From assembly GCA_964525185.1 (NCBI GenBank), contig CAZGFQ010000057.1, positions 1-9,772 of the forward strand: 9,772 nt of DNA, written 5' to 3'. The DNA comes from JABHGY01 sp964525185. Its GTDB lineage: Bacteria > Fidelibacterota > Marinisomatia > Marinisomatales > UBA1611. The notes under the pieces were generated by a model. The model saw only the letters and a list, made by a program, of their open reading frames with translations, did not search any database and was not told the DNA's origin. The number at the start of each line of letters is the position of its first letter. Position 1 is the stretch's first letter. Made by a program: the position numbers and the translations under genes. Below are positions 1 through 6,797 of this stretch, in pieces.

Positions 1-827
1 TGACATTTTAAAATATGATAGGGACTTTGATGTTGATTTTTAGACCAATTTTGTTCTGGGAATTGGATCACATGTTTAACGTTTAATGCTGCATTCGTTT
101 CAACTAATTTTTTATCATCTCCATCATTGCCACAATAAATAATAGCATTCACATCCATGTGGGATGAAAAATGATCAATAAGTTCAGAACAATAACCGGT
201 TAATATATTAACAACTCCCCCGGGAACATCTGAAGTATGAACCACTTCAGCAAATGTAATGGAACAAAGAGGGAATGATTCAGACGCCAAAATGACGATT
301 GAATTTCCACCTGCAATGACAGGAGCAATAACTGAAACAAGGCCTAATAATGATGTATCATCCGGTGCAATAGCAGAAACAACACCCGTTGCTTCAGGAA
401 CTGTAAAATTAAAATATGGAAGTGACACTGGATTAACATGACTAAACACTTGTTGAAATTTATCCGCCCAACCTGCATAATATATAAGTCGATCAATAGA
501 TGCATCAATTTCATGGGATGCTTGTTTTTTGGATAATCCTTGTAAAGTGAGTTCTGCCATAAATTGGTCACGACGACCTTCCAGCATTTCTCCGATACGA
601 TATAATATTTGTGCTCGATTATATGCCGTGCGATTTGCCCATCCACAAGATGCTTTTCTTGCAGAAACCATTGCATTTCGAAAATCTTTTCGAGATCCTC
701 TGCAAATATTGACGACTATAGATTCTTTAGAATCATTCCATTTAATATATCGCCCAGATTCTGTTCTGGGAAATTTCCCATCAATAAATAATTTATATGT
801 TTTTTGAATGTCTATTCTATTACTCAT
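1..827 (-). CDS. ALDH-superfamily pseudoenzyme, partial (C-terminus beyond left edge)
   Basis: The reading frame is open from an ATG at 827 to the window edge: 275 codons without a stop, 3' end missing. The N-terminus parallels the neighbouring dehydrogenase (YKLFIDGKF near residue 11, YAGWADKF near 117, VPGGVVNILTG at 201-211), so it belongs to the ALDH superfamily and probably arose by duplication. The functional motifs are absent. The PWNFP site with its catalytic Asn reads APDDTS (154-159), the NAD-binding VLKPAE reads ILASES (179-184), the FTGSTEVG loop reads YCGNDGDD (231-238), and the general-base motif ELGGK is replaced near FPEQNW (256-261). The catalytic Cys region is out of view. 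It starts 9 nt after the upstream ALDH stop, with a TAGGAG ribosome site overlapping that stop, so the two are probably co-translated. I infer a non-catalytic partner subunit, comparable to the C-terminal domain of ALDH16. The ALDH relationship is clear; the role is inferred. Confidence 0.85.
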   Translation of the reverse strand, partial: MSNRIDIQKTYKLFIDGKFPRTESGRYIKWNDSKESIVVNICRGSRKDFRNAMVSARKASCGWANRTAYNRAQILYRIGEMLEGRRDQFMAELTLQGLSKKQASHEIDASIDRLIYYAGWADKFQQVFSHVNPVSLPYFNFTVPEATGVVSAIAPDDTSLLGLVSVIAPVIAGGNSIVILASESFPLCSITFAEVVHTSDVPGGVVNILTGYCSELIDHFSSHMDVNAIIYCGNDGDDKKLVETNAALNVKHVIQFPEQNWSKNQHQSPYHILKC

Positions 828-836
828 CCTATTCTC

Positions 837-2285
837 CTAGACTAAATTTACATAGCCAGAAAGGCCTTGAATTCCACCTTCACTACCTACGCCACTTTCT
901 TTATATCCACCAAATGGGGAAGCTGGATCAAATTTATTAAATGTATTTGCCCAAATAACTCCGGCACGAATATCTTTAGTTACTTTAAAAATTTTCGACC
1001 CTTTATCAGTCCAAACACCACCGGACAATCCATAAGCTGAATTGTTCGCTTTCATAATTACTTCATCTACGGTTCTAAATGTTTGAATCGCTAAAACAGG
1101 ACCAAATATTTCTTCCTGAACAATGCGGTTTGATTGACTCACATCTGTAAATATTGTTGGTGCATGCCAAAATCCTTTTTTAGGAACTGAGCAGGATGAT
1201 TGATAAATGGACCCTCCTTCATCTAACCCTAACTTGACATACATTTTAATTTTGTCCAGCTGCATTTTTGAATTGATAGCGCCAATATCTGTATTTTTAT
1301 CCAACGGATCACCAACAATTAATGTATCCATACGTTTTTGAAGTTTTGAAATCACTTCGTCTGCAATTCCTTCTTGGACATATAATCGTGAACCCGCACA
1401 ACAAACATGCCCTTGATTAAAGAATATTGAATTTATAATTCCTTCAACAGCTTGATCAATGGCCGCATCTTCAAAAAGGATGTTTGCAGCTTTTCCACCC
1501 AACTCTAGCGTGTATTTTTTCCCGGATCCTGCAACAGCTTTCATAATATATTTTCCAACTTCAGTGCTACCTGTAAAAGCTATTTTATTAATATCCGAAT
1601 GATTTACAATGGCTTGACCTGTTTTGCCAGCCCCGGTTACTACATTTACAACACCTGGTGGTAAATCTGCTTCTTGGATTATTTCTGCCAATTTCATTGC
1701 TGTAAGTGGCGTTGTTTCTGCAGGTTTCAAAACAACTGTATTCCCAGTTGCTAGTGCAGGAGCTAATTTCCAAGCTGCCATTAATAATGGGAAGTTCCAT
1801 GGAATAATTTGTCCAGCAACACCAATTGGCTGTGCTTGCCTCCCAGGGAACGCATATTCTAATTTGTCAGCCCAACCTGCATGATAAAAAAAGTGAGCAG
1901 CCGATAATGGAACATCCACATCACGCGATTCACGTATGGGTTTTCCCCCATCCATGGTTTCTATAACCGAAAATTCACGTGCTCTTTCTTGTAGCAAGCG
2001 GGCAATCCGAAAAATGTATTTTCCCCGTTCTTTTGGAAGCATTTTAGACCATGTTTTATCATATGCTTTTTTTGCAGATGCGACCGCATGGTTCACATCC
2101 GATTGATCTGCTTCTGCTACTTTTGCAATTGTTTTTTCATTGGATGGGTTTATGGTTTTAAAATATTTACCGCTTTTGGGCGCAACAAACTTTCCGTCAA
2201 TAAACAATTCATATTGTTTTTTTAGTTCAATATGATCTGTGCCTTCTGGTGCGGGACTGTATTCCCATTTTATAGTTTTACTCAT
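837..2285 (-). CDS. NAD(P)-dependent aldehyde dehydrogenase, catalytically intact
   Basis: A complete 482-residue ALDH, a normal length for the family, oxidising an aldehyde to a carboxylate with NAD(P)+ in the cytoplasm. All hallmark residues are present: PWNFP at 162-166 (oxyanion Asn164), VLKPAE at 185-190 with Lys187, FTGSTEVG at 237-244, ELGGK at 261-265 (general base Glu261), GHVCCAGSR at 292-300 with nucleophile Cys295, and EEIFGPV at 391-397. The Glu-to-Cys spacing of 34 matches ALDH2. It begins 9 nt after the deoC stop, with GGAAAA as a modest ribosome site. Acetaldehyde released by DeoC is therefore the most economical substrate, though this is inferred from position only. The next gene downstream is a degenerate ALDH homologue. 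The pair resembles a two-gene version of ALDH16, in which a catalytic and a pseudo-ALDH domain are fused. The enzyme class is secure; the substrate is not. Confidence 0.95.
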   Translation of the reverse strand: MSKTIKWEYSPAPEGTDHIELKKQYELFIDGKFVAPKSGKYFKTINPSNEKTIAKVAEADQSDVNHAVASAKKAYDKTWSKMLPKERGKYIFRIARLLQERAREFSVIETMDGGKPIRESRDVDVPLSAAHFFYHAGWADKLEYAFPGRQAQPIGVAGQIIPWNFPLLMAAWKLAPALATGNTVVLKPAETTPLTAMKLAEIIQEADLPPGVVNVVTGAGKTGQAIVNHSDINKIAFTGSTEVGKYIMKAVAGSGKKYTLELGGKAANILFEDAAIDQAVEGIINSIFFNQGHVCCAGSRLYVQEGIADEVISKLQKRMDTLIVGDPLDKNTDIGAINSKMQLDKIKMYVKLGLDEGGSIYQSSCSVPKKGFWHAPTIFTDVSQSNRIVQEEIFGPVLAIQTFRTVDEVIMKANNSAYGLSGGVWTDKGSKIFKVTKDIRAGVIWANTFNKFDPASPFGGYKESGVGSEGGIQGLSGYVNLV

Positions 2286-2294
2286 AGTGTTTTC

Positions 2295-3185
2295 CTAATC
2301 GATCGAAAAATAATCTTTTGATTGATAATGACCAGTCGATTGCTTCACAATTTGCATTAGCACATCATTCGCTAACGAGCTGGCTCCAAATCTAAATAAA
2401 TCCGGAGACAACCAATCTTCCCCTAATGTTTCTTTTATCATGACCAGATATTGAATTGCTTGCTTAGCTGTTCCAATACCGCCGGCTGGTTTCATACCTA
2501 TTTTTTTTCCTGTTTTTACTTGATAATCTCTAATGGCTTCTAACATTGTTAATACAACTGGGGGAGTTGCTGCTGGAGATACTTTTCCGGTAGATGTTTT
2601 AATAAAATCGGCTCCTGCATCCATAGCTAAATCACTTGCTAACCTAACATTATCTAGAGTCACCAATTCGCCTGTTTCTAAAATAACTTTAAGATGTGCA
2701 CTGCCACATGCTTCTTTTACTTTTGCAATTTCATCTGATACATATGCATATTCCCCTCTTAAAAATTTACCTCGAGAAATAACCATATCTACTTCATCTG
2801 CTCCCGCATCAACCACGGATGAAACTTCATCAAGTTTTGCTTGAAGATCAGCCATTCCGCTTGGAAATGCTGTCGCAACTGATGCCACATTTATTCCCGT
2901 ACCTTCTAATGCTTTTTTTGCGATTGGAACCATTGTAGGATACACACAAATAGCCGCTACATTTGGTAATCCCGGAAAAGAATCATGTAAATGAGATGCT
3001 TTGTAACATAATTGTTTCACTTTCCCTGGAGAATCTTTCCCTTCAAGCGTTGTTAAATCAATCATTCTTAATGATAAGTGCAATGCCTGAACTTTTGATT
3101 CTTTTTTTATACTCCTAGAAAACAATCTAGCTACACGCTCTTGTGCACCAATTTGATCAATAGGTGTTAATACATTTGTACTCAT
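2295..3185 (-). CDS. deoC: Deoxyribose-phosphate aldolase (DERA), long form
   Basis: Class I aldolase cleaving 2-deoxy-D-ribose-5-phosphate to D-glyceraldehyde-3-phosphate and acetaldehyde, the last step of deoxynucleoside catabolism. The TIM-barrel signatures are present. Asp133 sits in EVDMVISRGKFLRG, the Schiff-base Lys196 in ADFIKTSTGK, and the second active-site Lys232 in GMKPAGGIGTAKQA. RMIDLTTLEGKDSP near residues 40-53 is the conserved N-terminal strand. At 296 residues it is longer than the roughly 220-250-residue E. coli-like forms and closer to the eukaryotic-like type, with about 40 extra N-terminal residues. The ATG overlaps the TGA of the upstream haem lipoprotein gene as ATGA, with AAAGGAA about 8 nt upstream, so translation is probably coupled. 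An aldehyde dehydrogenase follows 9 nt downstream, a sensible sink for acetaldehyde. The identification is firm. Confidence 0.97.
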   Translation of the reverse strand: MSTNVLTPIDQIGAQERVARLFSRSIKKESKVQALHLSLRMIDLTTLEGKDSPGKVKQLCYKASHLHDSFPGLPNVAAICVYPTMVPIAKKALEGTGINVASVATAFPSGMADLQAKLDEVSSVVDAGADEVDMVISRGKFLRGEYAYVSDEIAKVKEACGSAHLKVILETGELVTLDNVRLASDLAMDAGADFIKTSTGKVSPAATPPVVLTMLEAIRDYQVKTGKKIGMKPAGGIGTAKQAIQYLVMIKETLGEDWLSPDLFRFGASSLANDVLMQIVKQSTGHYQSKDYFSID

Positions 3186-3781
3186 TGTAAATATTCCTTT
3201 GAAACTTCAACACGAATGGCTCCGCGAAAATCACCCTTTGAATAACCTGTTGCTAAATCATCTGGGTAGAGAGAATCTAGTTTAGATTTTACATCCTTAT
3301 TAATCTGATCACCATGACAATTCAGACACATGCTATAAGTCTTTAAAGGTTTATAATAACGGAATAATGTTTGGTCTTCATTCTTTATTTTTTGAACATA
3401 AAATTCTGGAAAATAATCGCGAACTCCCTCTTTACTTTCAAAAAAAGATAATGCTTCTTTATCCCATTTATCGGGTGCATTTATTGGATTTCTATATTTA
3501 TTTGTTGTTCGTTTTACATTCACTGGAATATCAGAAAGTTTTGCTGCTTTTTCTGTCAATATCATTGCATCTAATTTGCATGCTTCAATGGCTCCAGCTG
3601 GCCCAGATTTTTGCACAGCACCAATAAGTCTAGACTTTAATTCACCTAATAATATTCCCGTGGCTTGATCACCAATTGCACGAATTTTGGCAGTTTCTTC
3701 CGCGGATGGTTCATTACTTTCGCATCCGAATATTCCGATGGCTATAAAAGATAATAAAACTAAAGTATTGATTTTATTCAT
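3182..3781 (-). CDS. DUF3365/Tll0287-like mono-haem c-type lipoprotein
   Basis: A 199-residue exported protein. The N-terminus has a short basic stretch, a hydrophobic core (residues 6-18) and a lipobox ending GIFGC with Cys20, indicating signal peptidase II processing and membrane anchoring outside the cytoplasm. A single CxxCH haem c site, CLNCH, lies at 152-156. GAIEACK contains Cys68, at the position that in Tll0287-type proteins supplies an unusual Cys axial haem ligand; that assignment comes from family knowledge and was not tested. The layout (helical N-terminal half, RRTTNKYRNP-like centre, haem motif, then a short strand ending GAIRVEVS) matches the DUF3365 family, which occurs alone or as a sensor domain. 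Its start overlaps the mutase stop by 8 nt and its stop overlaps the deoC start. This ties a redox or gas/redox-sensing haem protein to a sugar catabolic operon for reasons I cannot see. Confidence 0.85.
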   Translation of the reverse strand: MNKINTLVLLSFIAIGIFGCESNEPSAEETAKIRAIGDQATGILLGELKSRLIGAVQKSGPAGAIEACKLDAMILTEKAAKLSDIPVNVKRTTNKYRNPINAPDKWDKEALSFFESKEGVRDYFPEFYVQKIKNEDQTLFRYYKPLKTYSMCLNCHGDQINKDVKSKLDSLYPDDLATGYSKGDFRGAIRVEVSKEYLQ

Positions 3782-5123
3782 GTGTATTTAATTCTGTCTT
3801 TATTTGGTTTACTAATTGGTTGGCTTCATTGCGTGTAGGAGCTTCAGCATAAATTCTTAAAATGGGTTCTGTATTAGATTTCCGTAAATGTATCCACTGA
3901 TTACTCCATGAAAATTTAATGCCATCTGTTTTATCAATCGATGCATTCTTATAAATGGATTCCGCCAATTCCATTGCTTGGTTTCCATCTACATTTTGAA
4001 GTTCAACTTTATCTTTTACCATTTGGAATTGTGGAAGTGCATGAAACAATTCGCTAATAGATTTATCTGATTGAGACATTCTATTTAATACAAGTGTAGC
4101 TCCAACCATGGCATCCCGCCCTAGATGTGCTTCTCTTAATATGACACCACCATTTCCTTCTCCGCCCATCTTGGAATCAAGTTTTTCCATTTTATTTACA
4201 ACATTCACTTCACCAACTGCTGAACGCTCAACATTACTTTCATAACGTTCAGCCATTTTTTCCAAGGCCATTGATGATGATAAATTAACAACAAACGTAT
4301 TAGGCTCTTGGGTCTCTTCTAAAAACCCTTCGGATGCTAATACTAAGGTATACTCTTCTCCTAAAGGAATTCCCTTTTCTGAAACAATGGCTAATCGGTC
4401 TGCATCTGGATCAATTGCAAATCCTACGTCTGCTTGATTCTTCAATACAGCCTCAGATAAATCAGATAAGTTATGAGGCAACGGTTCCGTTCCACGGAGG
4501 AATATCCCATTTGGTTCGCAATGGATTCGAGTGACTTCACACCCTAATGCTTCCAACATTTCTGGGATTGCATGGGACCCTGCTCCATTAACAGCATCCA
4601 CAACTACTTTAAAAGATCGTTTTTGAATCCGATTCAAATTAATACAAGATAATTCAGATGTTTTAATTATTTGCTTTTGAATTGCATTCACATCGGGAAG
4701 AACCATCCCAGGTTCTCCAGAATAAGTCTGTATTTCATCGTTATCTACCAATTTAAATAATTGTTCACAATCGTTTGGATGGAAAAATATACTATCTCCT
4801 CGAATAAATTTTATCCCATTCCATTCTGTTGGATTGTGGCTAGCAGTGACAACAATTCCACCCATAGCTTCGGTTGATTTAACCATAAATTGAACGGTTG
4901 GTGTCGGAACAATCCCTAAATGGATAACATTACGTCCCAGAGATGATAATTCAGAAACCATATATTCTAACAATTCATCCCCTGTTTCACGACTATCACG
5001 GCCCGCCATAATAACACCATCTGGGAGAAATTGGTGAAGAGCACGTGCATATTGCTTAACAACATCTGATGTCAAATGCGTTTCTGTTATTCCTCGTACA
5101 CCTGAAATACTTCTAATTAACAT
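3774..5123 (-). CDS. glmM: Alpha-D-phosphohexomutase, archaeal-type GlmM-like (phosphoglucosamine/phosphomannomutase family)
   Basis: A 449-residue enzyme moving a phosphate between the C1 and C6 (or C5) hydroxyls of a sugar. Domain 1 carries the phosphoserine loop TASHNP (93-98, Ser95). Domain 2 has the metal-binding DPDADR (238-243), domain 3 the sugar-specificity loop GEGNGG (321-326), and domain 4 the phosphate-binding RKSNTEPILR (414-423). GEGNGG and SNTEP resemble archaeal GlmM-type enzymes more than standard bacterial GlmM, whose loop is usually GEQSGH-like. Substrates could be glucosamine-phosphate, mannose/glucose-phosphate or, given the deoC operon, a pentose phosphate. The ATG lies only about 30 nt past the rpsU terminator and has no clear ribosome site (AAAGG is about 15 nt away), so its promoter is unclear. 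The downstream lipoprotein gene overlaps its end by 8 nt. The family is secure; the gene symbol and substrate are tentative. Confidence 0.88.
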   Translation of the reverse strand: MLIRSISGVRGITETHLTSDVVKQYARALHQFLPDGVIMAGRDSRETGDELLEYMVSELSSLGRNVIHLGIVPTPTVQFMVKSTEAMGGIVVTASHNPTEWNGIKFIRGDSIFFHPNDCEQLFKLVDNDEIQTYSGEPGMVLPDVNAIQKQIIKTSELSCINLNRIQKRSFKVVVDAVNGAGSHAIPEMLEALGCEVTRIHCEPNGIFLRGTEPLPHNLSDLSEAVLKNQADVGFAIDPDADRLAIVSEKGIPLGEEYTLVLASEGFLEETQEPNTFVVNLSSSMALEKMAERYESNVERSAVGEVNVVNKMEKLDSKMGGEGNGGVILREAHLGRDAMVGATLVLNRMSQSDKSISELFHALPQFQMVKDKVELQNVDGNQAMELAESIYKNASIDKTDGIKFSWSNQWIHLRKSNTEPILRIYAEAPTRNEANQLVNQIKTELNTHE

Positions 5124-5152
5124 TTTTTTGTGTTTTAACCTTTCATAAAATA

Positions 5153-5184
5153 AAAAAGGTTCGAAGTATCCCTCGAACCTTTTT
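5153..5184 (-). terminator. Intrinsic terminator of rpsU
   Basis: A perfect 12-bp inverted repeat (5153-5164 against 5173-5184, arm AAAAAGGTTCGA) encloses an 8-nt loop. On the minus strand it is followed by a T-rich run, TTTTTTATTTTAT. It begins about 20 nt after the rpsU stop. An A-tract on the other side means it could also stop plus-strand transcripts. It separates rpsU from the phosphohexomutase operon; some read-through is likely because little room remains for a promoter before 5123. Confidence 0.85.
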
Positions 5185-5203
5185 ACTTCTTACAGCGAAA
5201 ATC

Positions 5204-5443
5204 TTATTGTCGCCTGCGTCGACGCCGTTGGGCGCGCGGATTATTACGTAAAGCTTCAATTCGAGCATTTCTCGCCATTCTGCGAACTGCCTTCTTTTTC
5301 ATTTCACGCTTTTCATCACTAGGCTTTACATAAAAAGCCTTAGTCCTGAGTTCTCTTAAAACACCAGCTCGTTCCCATTTCTTTTTGAAACGTCTTAATG
5401 CTCTTTCGAGTGATTCTTTTTCTCTTACTTGGACTTCAACCAC
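5204..5443 (-). CDS. rpsU: 30S ribosomal protein bS21
   Basis: A small, highly basic 79-residue protein of the 30S platform, binding near the 3' end of 16S rRNA and the anti-Shine-Dalgarno region and assisting initiation. Residues 1-30 (VEVQVREKESLERALRRF, then KKKWERAGVL) are the typical bS21 core, followed by RTKAFYVKPSDEKR. The tail from residue 60 is extended and Arg-rich, ending in six consecutive arginines and Gln, longer than in short bS21 forms. The start is GTG, fixed by a perfect Shine-Dalgarno 7 nt upstream and by the family N-terminus. It has its own predicted promoter upstream and an intrinsic terminator downstream, so it is probably a single-gene transcript between rsmA and the sugar operon. 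Confidence 0.97.
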   Translation of the reverse strand: MVEVQVREKESLERALRRFKKKWERAGVLRELRTKAFYVKPSDEKREMKKKAVRRMARNARIEALRNNPRAQRRRRRRQ

Positions 5444-5450
5444 TTAACTC

Positions 5451-5458
5451 ACCTCCTT
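5451..5458 (-). promoter_or_regulatory. Perfect Shine-Dalgarno of rpsU
   Basis: AAGGAGGT followed by GAG is an essentially full complement to the canonical 16S 3' end and sits 7 nt before the GTG start. It decides that start. It is by far the strongest ribosome site in the window: rsmA and the phosphohexomutase gene show none, and the others have 4-6 matching bases. Confidence 0.9.
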
Positions 5459-5487
5459 AAGGATAAAATTGTGGTCATTACTAAATC

Positions 5488-5516
5488 AATATACTGCTAA
5501 TAAAAACAGCCGGCAA
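5488..5516 (-). promoter_or_regulatory. Predicted sigma70-type promoter for rpsU
   Basis: On the minus strand TTGCCG (5511-5516, -35 box, 4 of 6 to consensus) and TATATT (5488-5493, -10 box, 5 of 6) are separated by exactly 17 nt. Transcription would begin near 5480, leaving a leader of about 35 nt that ends in the perfect Shine-Dalgarno. It lies in the rsmA-rpsU gap, as expected. Prediction is by consensus only. Confidence 0.55.
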
Positions 5517-5547
5517 TTTTACCCGTAACCACTCGAATCTCCAAGAC

Positions 5548-6309
5548 TTATACTAGGCTTGCAAATTCTTCCAAAGTGAGCGTTTCTGGTCGACGAGTAA
5601 AATTAATCTTTTCTTCGATTCCATCCTTAAATGTGAAACCTTTTAATGTATTTCTTAACATTTTTCTTCTTTGAGAAAAAGCTGCTTTTACAACCTTATA
5701 AAATTTTTCATATTTTTCATCTGAAACTAATGGTGCTTTTTTCTTGGTGAAGCGAATAAATGCAGATGATACTTTTGGCCGTGGTATAAAAACCTCTGGC
5801 GGAATATTAAAACATAATTCAACATCCAAATAAACACCAACCATGACAGTAATTCGACTATATTGTTTTGTTCCACTTTTTGCAACTAACCTTTCTGCAA
5901 CTTCCTTCTGAACCATTAAAAAGGCATCATCCCAATAATCTAATTGCTCAATTAACCAAAAAATGATTGGTGAAGTAATATTATATGGAATATTACCCAT
6001 TACTCTTACTGGATTTATAATCGGTAACTTTTCAATATCTTGATTTAAAATATCTCCATGAATAAAAGTGCATCTATTCAATACAAGGTGATTCTTTAAA
6101 TGATCAATAAGCAATGGGTCAATTTCTACAGCAACCATATTTCCCGCTTTTGGTAACATTCGTTCTGTAAGGGCACCTTCTCCAGGACCTATTTCGAGAA
6201 TAGAATCTTTCTCCGTCGGTGCAATTGTTCGAACAATTTTATCGAGAAGATTCTGATCCGCTAAAAAATTTTGACCCCACTTTTTTCTAAATGGGTGGGA
6301 GGAATTCAT
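5548..6309 (-). CDS. rsmA: 16S rRNA (adenine1518-N6/adenine1519-N6)-dimethyltransferase
   Basis: RsmA/KsgA, 253 residues, dimethylates two adjacent adenines in helix 45 of 16S rRNA using SAM, late in 30S assembly. The N-terminal KKWGQNFL (9-16) is diagnostic. The Rossmann core carries LEIGPGEGALT (38-48, SAM glycine loop), VEID (61-64, ribose-binding acidic strand), HGDIL (84-88) and the catalytic NIPYNI (106-111). PPEVFIPRPKVSSAF (170-184) and AAFSQRRKMLRNTL (209-222) are the conserved substrate-side and C-terminal elements. Length is slightly below the usual 260-270. The ATG at 6309 is preceded by a T/A-rich stretch without a visible ribosome site, 21 nt after the previous gene, so initiation may rely on upstream translation. 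No clear terminator follows before the rpsU promoter. Confidence 0.97.
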   Translation of the reverse strand: MNSSHPFRKKWGQNFLADQNLLDKIVRTIAPTEKDSILEIGPGEGALTERMLPKAGNMVAVEIDPLLIDHLKNHLVLNRCTFIHGDILNQDIEKLPIINPVRVMGNIPYNITSPIIFWLIEQLDYWDDAFLMVQKEVAERLVAKSGTKQYSRITVMVGVYLDVELCFNIPPEVFIPRPKVSSAFIRFTKKKAPLVSDEKYEKFYKVVKAAFSQRRKMLRNTLKGFTFKDGIEEKINFTRRPETLTLEEFASLV

Positions 6310-6330
6310 AAAATAGTAATCGAAATAATC

Positions 6331-6777
6331 TTATCCATACATTTCTTTTGCTTTTTTTGCTGCTTCAGCTTCTTCTTCAGAATACCCTTTCCCTGACCAA
6401 AGCATATCGTATGCAATTTCTTTATTCCCATTTTCACATAGTTCTAATACTTTTAAAAATAGCGGTTGAAATGTTTCACTTCGATGGGATGCTTCATGAT
6501 CTTCCATTGTGTGCCAAAATGTAACAATGAGTGCTTCTTTATCTTTCCCTTCTGAATCAACAGTTTGACCAATGGTACTTCCTTCATTTGAAATTTGACC
6601 TGTATTCAAACAAACAAATCCGCCCACAAATCCTGTATCAGAATGATAGGTTTTGACATTTTCGCAAAGTTCTGCCACCCGCATCTCCAAGTCGTCCAAA
6701 GTATATTCAGGTCGTAGCATTACATAATTAATTGTTACGACGCCATCGTGTGGAAACCCCGGTATTAATTCAGACAT
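6331..6777 (-). CDS. Small protein of unknown function, possibly dimeric alpha/beta-barrel (ABM-like)
   Basis: A 148-residue soluble protein with no signal peptide or membrane segment. I do not recognise the family with certainty. VVTINYVMLRP (13-23), an amphipathic helix (27-43), GFVGGFVCLNTG (49-60) and ALIVTFWHTMEDHEASHRSE (82-101) give a beta-alpha-beta-beta pattern. The last stretch resembles the W-x-x-x-E-x-x-x-x-H turn of antibiotic-biosynthesis-monooxygenase-like ferredoxin-fold proteins. A second helix (102-124) and a charged, Ala/Glu/Lys-rich tail (133-147) follow. The start is supported by AAGGAG six nt upstream of the ATG. It lies 20 nt after the TPR gene and 21 nt before rsmA, so it is probably in the same transcript. 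The coding call is secure; the fold is a weak guess. Confidence 0.85.
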   Translation of the reverse strand: MSELIPGFPHDGVVTINYVMLRPEYTLDDLEMRVAELCENVKTYHSDTGFVGGFVCLNTGQISNEGSTIGQTVDSEGKDKEALIVTFWHTMEDHEASHRSETFQPLFLKVLELCENGNKEIAYDMLWSGKGYSEEEAEAAKKAKEMYG

Positions 6778-6797
6778 TTTTTACTCCTTATTTTTTC

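Noticed and set aside
259..807. Open frames on the plus strand and an alternative minus frame opposite the left-edge gene
   Set aside because: They lie in other frames of the partial ALDH-like gene, show no recognisable motifs, and lack ribosome sites. The -827 frame has clear ALDH similarity.
1..827. Left-edge ALDH-like gene as a decaying pseudogene
   Set aside because: The frame stays open for 275 codons with a good ribosome site and tight spacing. Losses are confined to catalytic and cofactor motifs, which fits a maintained pseudoenzyme better than decay.
1624..2844. Plus-strand open frames opposite the ALDH gene and deoC
   Set aside because: They are antisense shadows of well-identified enzymes, with low-complexity translations reflecting the codon use of the true genes.
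5204..5230. GC-rich run at the rpsU 3' end as a possible foreign insert
   Set aside because: It encodes the Arg-rich tail common in bS21 proteins. The GC shift follows from the CGN arginine codons.
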